A stretch of 8,134 bases of DNA, from positions 1 through 8,134 of the forward strand of contig JAHFMK010000019.1 in NCBI GenBank assembly GCA_023264435.1. Reading direction: 5' to 3'. Under the pieces are notes generated by a model that was not told the DNA's origin, did not search any database, and saw only the letters and a program-made list of their open reading frames with translations. Origin of the DNA: Candidatus Kaiserbacteria bacterium (GTDB lineage Bacteria > Patescibacteriota > Minisyncoccia > Phycocordibacterales > UBA918). The position numbers were made by a program, and so were the translations under genes. Within the stretch, counting starts at the first letter, position 1. Each line of letters begins with the position of its first letter. Positions 1 through 5,154 of the stretch are shown here, in pieces.

Positions 1-407
1 ACCAACTTTAAATTCAAAATTATTCGCCTTCACTGTTGTAGTACCAACAACTACTTTATTTACCGTAATCGTTCCTCCTCCATTACATTCATTATCCCAG
101 ATAGCTTTACCTGTAGCATCCCAGTTCTTTCCTGCATAGTTACCAAAATTTGGGATAATATCTCCGCGATTATCTACGCCACCAGTGTTATGAGAATCGT
201 GGCCATTTGTCTTCGTGATGCTATCTTCGTCAACTATCTTCTTACCATTATCGTAACTATTTGAATTTGGAATTGCATGACAGATTTTGATATTATCATC
301 TGCGCTCGCAAACTGCACGTTTGTAAACGGCGAAAAGACCAAAGCAAGAACTGTATGGTTGCAAAGATTTTCTGTGTCATCTGCACAGAAACAATATTGA
401 TATTCAT
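1..407 (-). pseudogene. Secreted surface protein with ICHA/GDIIP module, frameshifted and cut by window edge
   Basis: The minus strand is open from 417 to 1 in one frame but has no usable start codon in it. Its product contains IKICHAIPNSNSY, NGHDSHNTGG, RGDIIPNFGNYAGKNWDATG and AIWDNECN, then the start of a beta-rich segment (TITVNKVVVGTTTVKANNF). From memory, this Cys/His module (ICHA...GH..H...GDIIP...GKNW) recurs in exported Patescibacteria proteins of unknown function. The only ATGs (405-407 and 378-380) lie in another frame and give MTQKIFATIQFLLW. The first frame continues LVFSPFTNVQFASA-DD. Adding one T to the run opposite 341-343 joins them into a convincing signal peptide with an AxA cleavage site. 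So a one-base deletion, or a sequencing error, splits the gene. GGAGG at 421-425 (read on the minus strand) lies 13 nt before the first ATG, a long spacing. The C-terminus is outside the window. Confidence 0.6.
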
Positions 408-493
408 AAATAATTAATTACCTCCAATAAAAAGTGTCAATCATTTCAGAGATATTTTTTAAGTCTCCAAAATGTCTAATAAATAACTGTGTG

Positions 494-530
494 ATAGTCT
501 CCTGTTCTACTACGTAGAACAGGAGACTAT
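494..530. repeat. Perfect 17-bp inverted repeat with 3-base loop
   Basis: Arms 494-510 and 514-530 are exactly complementary over 17 bp around the loop TAC. It lies in the gap between the divergent surface-protein genes. Neither side is followed by a long T-tract, so it is not a typical terminator. It could be a palindromic repeat unit, a cruciform-forming site or a structured RNA end. No second copy is present in the window. Confidence 0.6.
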
Positions 531-593
531 TTGAGAACAGATTGCTAATGTGAACTATACCATGGTTTTTGAGGGGTGCAAGGTTTTGTGCGT

Positions 594-627
594 AAAAAAA
601 GGGGGGCACCGTAGGTTCCCCCCTTTT
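594..627 (-). terminator. G/C-run hairpin terminator
   Basis: A run of A (594-600) plus six G (601-606) pairs with six C (618-623) plus four T (624-627). Inner pairs 608-610/614-616 close a GTA loop, with one mismatch (607/617). Read on the minus strand it ends in seven T, so that is the better direction; the plus side has only TTTTCTTT. It sits between two divergently transcribed genes, where no terminator is expected unless something short is transcribed in this gap. Confidence 0.6.
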
Positions 628-712
628 CTTTAATCCACTCCTTTATCCTTGTCTTTACTCAAAGAATGTGTCGCTACACACATCTTTGTAATGTATTATT
701 TGTAAAACCGTC

Positions 713-718
713 TATACT
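713..718 (+). promoter_or_regulatory. Possible -10 box (TATACT) for the PG-binding protein gene
   Basis: TATACT at 713-718 is the best -10 match upstream of the gene at 787. The same hexamer occurs before the secreted-protein gene at 2030. No good -35 box stands at the usual distance, and the call would imply a leader of about 60 nt. Another AT-rich candidate, TATTAT, lies near 748-753. Weak evidence. Confidence 0.25.
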
Positions 719-786
719 ATATGTAAGCAACCGTTTTGGAGTGCTTTTATTATAGGTGAAATATTAAAAAATTAATTTTAGTTCTA

Positions 787-1869
787 ATGAAAAAATTTAT
801 TCTCAGTGGTGCACTTTCTCTTATCTTCATGGGAGCAATTATCGCACCAGTACACGCAGAAACAACTGCAAGTACTACAGACACAACGACATCATCAATG
901 ATGGAACAAATTAAAGCATTGATGACACAACTCAAATCATTACAAGAACAACTTGCACAACTTAAAGGTGAAATCAAAACACTTAAGGACGGTCTTCATG
1001 AAGGAATGACCGATGCAGACATTGCAAAGATTCAGGAGCTTCTTGCAACTGACTCATCTATTTATCCAGAAGGAAAAATAACAGGATATTTTGGTCCTCT
1101 TACAAAAAACGCACTTATGCGTTTTCAAATGAGACACGGAGCGACGTCAACAGGTGAAATTGATGCGGAAACACGTGACCTTCTTGAAGAATATCTTCAT
1201 GAAGGATTCGGAGACAAAATCCCACAAGGACTTCTTCGAGCACCAGGTATTATGAAGAAGGTTGAAGATCGTTTTCGATTTGGATGTGATGTTCGTGGAG
1301 GAGGTGCCGGAATGGGACCACTTTGCAAGAAATTCCATGCTGGCGACAAAAAGAATGATGGAAATGACAACGAAAATGATAACAATGACCATGAAAACAG
1401 TACTACCACCAATTTTGACGTAACAGTTAAAATTATTGCTAGTTCTACAAAGCTTTCATTCACCTTTAATGGTCATGACTACACAATAACAGTTGATTCA
1501 ACAAATCGTACAGACGTACTCGATGCTGCGGCAGAAGCAATTACTGCTGGTGATACTGCATCAGATCTTGACGCTGACCTTGCTGATGCTATTAAGACTG
1601 CACTCAACAAAGCACTGGCAAATGAAAAAATTGTTACTCGAAGTGAAGCACGTACAGCAATCACTGATGCTGAAAATGCTATCACTCATGCACAGGATGC
1701 TATTGATGCAGCGACAGGAAGCACTACTGATGCAGAAGCACTTCTGAGTGATGCACAAGATAAGCTTGATGCAGCACAAAACAAGTTCGACGATAGAAAA
1801 TACGCTGATGCAAAAAAACTTGCAGGTGAAGCAAAAGGACTCGCACAAGATGCAGAAGACGCACTCTAA
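787..1869 (+). CDS. Exported peptidoglycan-binding-domain protein with coiled coil and Ala-rich tail
   Basis: A 360-residue exported protein. Residues 1-24 form a signal peptide (MKKF, a hydrophobic stretch, APVHA) with likely cleavage before ETT. After a Thr/Ser linker, residues 38-70 form an amphipathic coiled coil (QIKALMTQLKSLQEQLAQLK). Residues 72-137 match the PG_binding_1 fold: ADIAKIQELLATDSSIYPEG, then ITGYFGPLTKNALMRFQ and a C-terminal helix. In known families this domain anchors proteins to the cell wall. Residues 141-182 hold two cysteines (C167, C180). Residues 187-209 are an Asp/Asn-rich linker. Residues 210-238 look like a short beta unit, and 245-360 are Ala/Asp-rich helices (AENAITHAQDAIDAATG, AQDKLDAAQNKF). 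A structural or surface role is inferred; no catalytic motif is visible. No Shine-Dalgarno precedes the ATG. A strong terminator follows 14 nt after the stop. Confidence 0.85.
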   Translation: MKKFILSGALSLIFMGAIIAPVHAETTASTTDTTTSSMMEQIKALMTQLKSLQEQLAQLKGEIKTLKDGLHEGMTDADIAKIQELLATDSSIYPEGKITGYFGPLTKNALMRFQMRHGATSTGEIDAETRDLLEEYLHEGFGDKIPQGLLRAPGIMKKVEDRFRFGCDVRGGGAGMGPLCKKFHAGDKKNDGNDNENDNNDHENSTTTNFDVTVKIIASSTKLSFTFNGHDYTITVDSTNRTDVLDAAAEAITAGDTASDLDADLADAIKTALNKALANEKIVTRSEARTAITDAENAITHAQDAIDAATGSTTDAEALLSDAQDKLDAAQNKFDDRKYADAKKLAGEAKGLAQDAEDAL

Positions 1870-1883
1870 TTCATCAGAAAATT

Positions 1884-1928
1884 AGAAAGCACCAAAAAAC
1901 CGCCGAAGGCGGTTTTTTGGTGCTTTCT
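1884..1928 (+). terminator. Long-stem intrinsic terminator
   Basis: Arms 1884-1904 and 1908-1928 pair perfectly over 21 bp around a GAA loop, with CCGCC/GGCGG next to the loop and A6/T6 tracts in the stem. It starts 14 nt after the stop of the PG-binding protein gene and ends transcription from it. The A and T tracts in the arms would let it work on both strands. Confidence 0.85.
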
Positions 1929-1942
1929 TTTCCAAAATAATT

Positions 1943-1985
1943 ATTTATCACATGGCCGATATCGTAAGTCGGCCATGTGATAAAT
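1943..1985. repeat. Palindromic element copy 1, with extended arms
   Basis: This is one of three copies of a 25-bp palindrome (core 1953-1977; arms ATGGCCGA and TCGGCCAT, loop TATCGTAAG). Here the pairing extends outward to a perfect 17-bp stem (1943-1959 with 1969-1985). The outer pairs are AT-rich and not shared with the other copies. The loop differs from copies 2 and 3 by one base (T for C at 1961 region, start of the loop). It lies between the terminator at 1928 and the gene at 2030. Confidence 0.8.
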
Positions 1986-2014
1986 GAGTGCACGCATAAT
2001 GCATTTTTCTTTGA

Positions 2015-2020
2015 TATACT
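2015..2020 (+). promoter_or_regulatory. Likely -10 box (TATACT) just before a leaderless gene
   Basis: TATACT at 2015-2020 stands 9 bases before the ATG at 2030. Transcription would then start about 3 nt before the start codon, giving a leaderless mRNA. This fits the lack of any Shine-Dalgarno sequence. The -35 region is weak, and an overlapping TATTAT at 2020-2025 is an alternative. Confidence 0.4.
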
Positions 2021-2029
2021 ATTATACAT

Positions 2030-2548
2030 ATGACATATACAACATCACGTACCCTATATTCATTCTGGATACTCATCGCAGTCACTGTTCTTTTCTTTTT
2101 ATTCACCACACCATCGCACGCATATTTCACCACTGCTCAAAAAGAGATGCGTCTTTCTGACGGTAGTGGATTATTTCTTATTGAATACAGTTTTGGTATG
2201 GGTAAATATGAGGTGTACATGACACCGTTTGCTCAAAGAAATCTTACAACTGACACTAGAATGGTTTCGTATGAAATACTGAATGAGAAAAACGAAGTCG
2301 TTGCTGGCAAAGCAGTAGGTATTGTGCTCAGTGACACCATGCTTAACAAAGATATACAATATGTTGTTCCTAAAAATGCATCAAAAAAATTCACACTGGC
2401 GGTTTTCTTTACTCCTGACAAAAAGAATATCGGTGAAAAATATCGTCTCCACGTTACCTATCTTCCTTTCAAATTTGATGGCACACAACAACTGCAACTT
2501 AATCCTTCTGAATTAGAAAAATACACCACAAAACTTATTGCGTTGTAA
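2030..2548 (+). CDS. Secreted protein of unknown function (172 aa)
   Basis: I do not recognise this family. Residues 1-31 form a clear signal peptide: a polar N-terminus, a hydrophobic core (SFWILIAVTVLFFLF) and a likely signal-peptidase site after TTPSHA. The mature part of about 141 residues has no cysteines and alternates short strand-like stretches (GLFLIEYSFG, KYEVYMTPF, MVSYEILNEKNEVVAG, IQYVVPKNASKKFTLAVFF, KYRLHVTYLPF). This suggests an all-beta, immunoglobulin-like or cell-surface fold; that is inference. The gene is monocistronic, lies after a terminator and has an AT-rich promoter within a few bases of its ATG. It is bracketed by palindromic element copies 1 (1943-1985) and 2 (2564-2588), in the same orientation. 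Confidence 0.75.
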   Translation: MTYTTSRTLYSFWILIAVTVLFFLFTTPSHAYFTTAQKEMRLSDGSGLFLIEYSFGMGKYEVYMTPFAQRNLTTDTRMVSYEILNEKNEVVAGKAVGIVLSDTMLNKDIQYVVPKNASKKFTLAVFFTPDKKNIGEKYRLHVTYLPFKFDGTQQLQLNPSELEKYTTKLIAL

Positions 2549-2563
2549 TAACAGAGTTTTTCT

Positions 2564-2588
2564 ATGGCCGACATCGTAAGTCGACCAT
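2564..2588. repeat. Palindromic element copy 2, one arm mismatch
   Basis: Left arm ATGGCCGA (2564-2571), loop CATCGTAAG and right arm TCGACCAT (2581-2588). One base differs from copy 3 (A for G at 2584), which breaks one stem pair. It fills the 58-bp gap between the convergent ends of the secreted-protein gene and the flavoprotein gene. It has no clear U-tract, so it is a poor terminator. Confidence 0.75.
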
Positions 2589-2606
2589 ATTAAGGCAGAT
2601 AGAATA

Positions 2607-3863
2607 TTATACGCACACACTATTCCCTGCCACAAAACCCGTTGTCCAACATAGTTGCAATGAGTATCCACCAGACGGTCTATTTACATGAAGAACATCA
2701 CCCACCACATACAAATTAGGATGTATTTTTGACTGCATAGTACGTGTATCAATATCTTTCAAATCAACCCCACCATCAGAAACCACCGACCAATCAAGTC
2801 CTTTGGTACCCGTCACTGTGAGTGTTATGTTTTTCATTCGATCCACAAGCATATACCTCATTTCCCTTGTAAGCATGGCCGACATCGTAAGTCGGCCATC
2901 AGTAGGTACTGATTGCAGAATTGCTTCAACAACACCTTTTGTAAACCAGCTTTTGAGTAAATTTGAAAGCGTTTTACGAGGATTATCTTCGATAAGTTTT
3001 TGAAACATTGCACGAAGTGAGCCAATATCATCTTTTGGAAAAAGGTCGATACTCACCTGCACCATACCGTCTTCAAGCATTTCTTTTACCTCATATGCAC
3101 TATTGAGTACTACAGGGCCAGAAAGTCCAAAATGTGTGATGAGCACATCTCCCTGTTTTTTAATTTTCCTTACTTCATTTTTAAAACTAATACTTACCTT
3201 CGGAAGCACTGTACCCGATAGTTTTTTTACCCATGGCTCTGAAACTATGAGTGGTACTAAATTAGGGTTTGATGCATGGATAGTGTGACCAAGCTTTTTG
3301 AGCCATGTAAATCCCTCACCTGTCGAACCTGTCTCTTGATGCGATGCTCCACCACTCGCCACCACATACGCTCTTGCATTCACTACACCCGCACTCGTGT
3401 GCACACCGATAATACTGTCACCGTTCATCTCAAACCCACGTACCGCAGTACCAGTCCGTACCACGCACCCATTACTCCTCACATAATGCTCCATCACTCG
3501 CACCACATCGGTGGCTTTTTGTGTCTCTGGAAATGCTCGCTTTTTTTCTTCAATAATAAGTGGTAGTGTACGCTCCGTAAAAAAATTGAAAGTTTCTTGT
3601 ACGCCACATTGTGCAAATGGTGCATACAAAAATTGTTCAGCTTTACCATAGTGTTTGAGAAGTGTTCGTATATCAAACTCAGCATTGGTAATATTGCATC
3701 GACCACCGCCAGTAATGGATAGTTTCTTTCCAAGTACTACATTTTTTTCAATAAGAAGCACACGAAGTCCGCGGGACGCTGCGCGTCCCGCGGCCATCAT
3801 CCCTGCGGGACCACCACCCAGCACCACAACATCATACTCAGTTGTTTCTGTGTTCATTGACAT
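2607..3863 (-). CDS. BaiN/HI0933-family FAD-dependent oxidoreductase
   Basis: A 418-residue flavoprotein of the HI0933-like/BaiN group (formerly YhiN, 'aminoacetone oxidase-like'), about the usual length. The FAD-binding GxGxxG-type motif is at residues 15-21 (LGGGPAG), with the strand-end acid in VLLIEK (39). Other family signatures are LGKKLSITGGGRCNITN (44-60), GGASHQETGSTGEGF (171-185), THFGLSGP (243-250) and the C-terminal FAD contact GDVLHVNRPSGGYSLQ (388-403). Cytoplasmic; the true substrate is unknown, and the bile-acid role of BaiN should not be assumed. Residues 322-330 are encoded by palindromic element copy 3, and residues 24-32 by a GC-rich hairpin, both without breaking the frame. 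The start at 3863 gives MSMNTE; the ATG at 3857 is also possible. A promoter 10 bases upstream suggests a leaderless mRNA. Confidence 0.9.
   Translation of the reverse strand: MSMNTETTEYDVVVLGGGPAGMMAAGRAASRGLRVLLIEKNVVLGKKLSITGGGRCNITNAEFDIRTLLKHYGKAEQFLYAPFAQCGVQETFNFFTERTLPLIIEEKKRAFPETQKATDVVRVMEHYVRSNGCVVRTGTAVRGFEMNGDSIIGVHTSAGVVNARAYVVASGGASHQETGSTGEGFTWLKKLGHTIHASNPNLVPLIVSEPWVKKLSGTVLPKVSISFKNEVRKIKKQGDVLITHFGLSGPVVLNSAYEVKEMLEDGMVQVSIDLFPKDDIGSLRAMFQKLIEDNPRKTLSNLLKSWFTKGVVEAILQSVPTDGRLTMSAMLTREMRYMLVDRMKNITLTVTGTKGLDWSVVSDGGVDLKDIDTRTMQSKIHPNLYVVGDVLHVNRPSGGYSLQLCWTTGFVAGNSVCV
2875..2899. repeat. Palindromic element copy 3, in frame inside the flavoprotein gene
   Basis: Perfect 8-bp arms ATGGCCGA (2875-2882) and TCGGCCAT (2892-2899) around the loop CATCGTAAG. 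It lies wholly inside the flavoprotein CDS and is read on the minus strand as D-G-R-L-T-M-S-A-M (residues 322-330). This is just before the LTREMRYMLVDRMKN helix and well away from the FAD motifs. The reading frame is kept. Confidence 0.9.
3769..3793. repeat. GC-rich 11-bp hairpin inside the flavoprotein gene
   Basis: Arms 3769-3779 and 3783-3793 are exact complements (CCGCGGGACGC with GCGTCCCGCGG) around a TGC loop. Some 23 of 25 bases are G or C or lie in G/C pairs, in an otherwise AT-rich gene. It encodes residues 24-32 (AAGRAASRG) in the first helix after the FAD GxGxxG motif, without changing the usual length of that segment. Confidence 0.75.
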
Positions 3864-3885
3864 ATTTATGAAATAGTAGCATAAT
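3857..3885 (+). promoter_or_regulatory. Promoter of the pseudouridine synthase gene
   Basis: TTGACA (3857-3862), a 17-bp spacer and CATAAT (3880-3885). The predicted start is near 3892, 14-26 nt before the candidate start codons at 3906 and 3918. The -35 box overlaps the first codons of the divergent flavoprotein gene. Confidence 0.6.
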
Positions 3886-3900
3886 AATCACTCAATTCAA
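3873..3900 (-). promoter_or_regulatory. Promoter of the flavoprotein gene
   Basis: Read on the minus strand: TTGAAT (3900-3895), a 16-bp spacer and TACTAT (3878-3873). Transcription would begin about 3 nt before the ATG at 3863, giving a leaderless mRNA. It overlaps the divergent plus-strand promoter. Confidence 0.45.
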
Positions 3901-3917
3901 AATATATGGAATTTCCG

Positions 3918-4619
3918 ATGAGACTTAATAAATTTTTGGCAGTAAACGGCTATGCTACACGGCGAAGTGCGGACACGCTTATACAAGATAAGCGAGTTTT
4001 TGTAAACGGAAAAGTTGCTGTACTTGGGCAAAAGGTAACAGAGACGGATGTCGTCGAACTCAAAGATTTCTCCACAAAGAAATTTCGTTACGTTCTCTAC
4101 AATAAACCACGAGGTATTGTGACGCATTCCCCCACTTCCTACGAAACTGATATTAATACGCAAATCCTAAAAGACCACAATCTTTCTGGACTCTTCCCCG
4201 TGGGACGGCTCGACAAGGAATCAGAAGGACTCATCATTCTCACCGATGATGGACGCATCACCGAACGTCTCCTTAGTCCAGAGTTTGGTCACGAGCGTAC
4301 TTACGAAGTGACTGTCGATAAGCGAGTCACGCAAACATTTCTCAATGCACTTTCACGTGGAGTACTTATTGAGGGATATCGTACTCTTCCTGCACAAGCA
4401 GTCAAAATAAAGAGAGATGAAAAAATGTTTTCCATAACTCTCACCGAGGGTAAGAAACATCAGATACGTCGCATGTGTGCTGCATTTGGTTATCAAGTAG
4501 TCGCCCTCAAACGAACCAAAATGCACAATCAGGAACTCAAACGACTTATTCCTGGTGCCATCTATCCACTCAAAGCGAATGAAGCAAAAAAACTTACTGC
4601 ATCGCTTGGACTTCCATAA
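3918..4619 (+). CDS. RsuA/RluB/E/F-family pseudouridine synthase
   Basis: Converts uridine to pseudouridine in structured RNA. Residues 1-40 are an S4 RNA-binding domain (RLNKFLAVNGYATRRSADTL, then RVFVNGKVAVLGQKV). The catalytic domain follows: LYNKPRGIVTH (60-70), then PVGRLDKESEGLIILTDDG (94-112), whose Asp (about D99) is the family catalytic residue. EFGHERTYEVTVDK (122-135) and GKKHQIRRMCAAFGYQVVALKRTK (178-201) are also typical. The segment LSRGVLIEGYRTLPAQAVKI resembles RluF, which in E. coli acts on 23S rRNA U2604, but RluB or RluE specificity cannot be excluded. The usual start of the family is MRLNKF, so I chose the ATG at 3918; the ATG at 3906 adds only MEFP. GGA at 3910-3912 is a weak ribosome-binding candidate for 3918. 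Single gene with its own promoter and terminator. Confidence 0.88.
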   Translation: MRLNKFLAVNGYATRRSADTLIQDKRVFVNGKVAVLGQKVTETDVVELKDFSTKKFRYVLYNKPRGIVTHSPTSYETDINTQILKDHNLSGLFPVGRLDKESEGLIILTDDGRITERLLSPEFGHERTYEVTVDKRVTQTFLNALSRGVLIEGYRTLPAQAVKIKRDEKMFSITLTEGKKHQIRRMCAAFGYQVVALKRTKMHNQELKRLIPGAIYPLKANEAKKLTASLGLP

Positions 4620-4651
4620 TCCAGATTTGTTATCTGGTTTATGAGACAATA

Positions 4652-4682
4652 AAAAACCGTGCGCCGAAGGCGCGCGGTTTTT
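4652..4682. terminator. Bidirectional terminator between convergent genes
   Basis: Arms 4652-4665 and 4669-4682 pair over 14 bp (one G-T pair) around a GAA loop, with a GC-rich centre and A/T tracts outside. It serves both the pseudouridine synthase gene (plus) and the cold-shock gene (minus), whose stop is only 14 nt away. A weaker 6-bp hairpin (CCAGAT/ATCTGG, 4621-4637) precedes it. Confidence 0.85.
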
Positions 4683-4695
4683 CTATTTGGTTTCC

Positions 4696-4896
4696 TTATG
4701 CTACGTTAACATTTACCGCAGCAGGTCCTTTATCTCCATTTTCTACATCAAATGATACAGCGTCACCCTCTTTGAGTGAGTCGTACATAAGACCGTCCAC
4801 GAGTGAACGAGCATGGAAGAAAAGATCCTTATCTCCTTGTTCAGGAGTGATGAAACCAAATCCTCGGTCAGTAAGACGAGCGATTTTTCCCTTCAT
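4696..4896 (-). CDS. Cold-shock-domain protein
   Basis: A 66-residue single cold-shock (OB-fold) domain that binds single-stranded nucleic acid; family members melt RNA structure and aid transcription and translation in the cold. RNP1 is seen at residues 11-17 (RGFGFIT) and RNP2 at 24-29 (DLFFHA); the C-terminal strand is KGPAAVNVNVA. It starts MKGKIARLTDRGFGFI, the form I associate with Patescibacteria, where LT replaces the usual WF before the GFGF motif. The start is fixed by the conserved M-x-G-x-I opening. No Shine-Dalgarno precedes it. A 42-codon ORF on the same strand ends 27 nt upstream, so the two may be co-transcribed. Confidence 0.9.
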   Translation of the reverse strand: MKGKIARLTDRGFGFITPEQGDKDLFFHARSLVDGLMYDSLKEGDAVSFDVENGDKGPAAVNVNVA

Positions 4897-4923
4897 TGTG
4901 AATCTACTTTCATTATTGAATAA

Positions 4924-5052
4924 TCAAAACCGTTGTGCTTCTGATCCGACTAGCTCAGGCTCCTGTTTTGTTCCGATAATCATACCACACTCACTACAAA
5001 TGTCGATAGCATTGTGGATATCTTTACTCGCGGAGCACATGTTGACAAACAT
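4924..5052 (-). CDS. Candidate 42-aa CxxC microprotein upstream of the cold-shock gene
   Basis: An ATG at 5052 opens 42 codons ending in TGA, product MFVNMCSASKDIHNAIDICS then ECGMIIGTKQEPELVGSEAQ then RF. It reads like a real protein: a helical first half, then CSECGMIIG, a CxxC-G knuckle like half of a zinc ribbon (C19, C22; C6 and H13 might complete a site). It lies on the same strand as the cold-shock gene, 27 nt upstream. Nothing else explains this 257-bp gap on that strand. Doubts: no Shine-Dalgarno, no family recognised, and a strong opposite-strand promoter (5042-5069) overlaps its first codons. It could be a genuine microprotein, a leader peptide or chance. Confidence 0.45.
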   Translation of the reverse strand: MFVNMCSASKDIHNAIDICSECGMIIGTKQEPELVGSEAQRF

Positions 5053-5069
5053 TGTATTTAATGTATAAT
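5042..5069 (+). promoter_or_regulatory. Near-consensus sigma-70-type promoter
   Basis: TTGACA (5042-5047), a 16-bp spacer and TATAAT (5064-5069): both hexamers match consensus. Transcription should start near 5076. This is the strongest promoter in the window, yet the gene downstream encodes a small secreted protein and a terminator-like hairpin lies in between. Confidence 0.75.
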
Positions 5070-5100
5070 GTAATCACTTGTTCCCTGTTCTCATTATGCT

Positions 5101-5135
5101 AAGCACTTATAGTCGTTTTGATTAGTGCTTTTTTA
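5101..5135 (+). terminator. Leader hairpin with U-tract (possible attenuator or sRNA end)
   Basis: AAGCACT (5101-5107) pairs with AGTGCTT (5124-5130), followed by a run that gives six T in total (5129-5134). It lies about 25 nt after the predicted start site and 20 nt before the ATG at 5155. With the promoter at 5042-5069 it would define a transcript of about 60 nt. The 16-base loop and 7-bp stem make it weaker than the other terminators here, so partial read-through is plausible. Confidence 0.5.
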
Positions 5136-5154
5136 TTTATCTAACGCAACTTCT

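Noticed and set aside
418..609. 63-codon minus-strand ORF
   Set aside because: It starts inside the terminator hairpin and runs through the 17-bp inverted repeat; its product shows no recognisable motif. Probably chance in an AT-rich gap.
661..687. Weak stem ATGTGT/ACACAT upstream of the gene at 787
   Set aside because: Only 6 bp with no conserved context; expected by chance and partly overlapping the 17-codon ORF.
2803..3003. Plus-strand ORF with MADIVSRP opposite the flavoprotein
   Set aside because: This peptide is just the palindromic element read on the other strand; similar short ORFs arise wherever the repeat occurs.
4772..5068. 98-codon plus-strand ORF opposite the cold-shock gene
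   Set aside because: Its first half is the antisense of a well-supported cold-shock CDS and it has no family features.
5125..5154. GTG start ten codons upstream for the small secreted protein
   Set aside because: It lies in the leader hairpin and U-tract. The ATG at 5155 gives a normal signal peptide.
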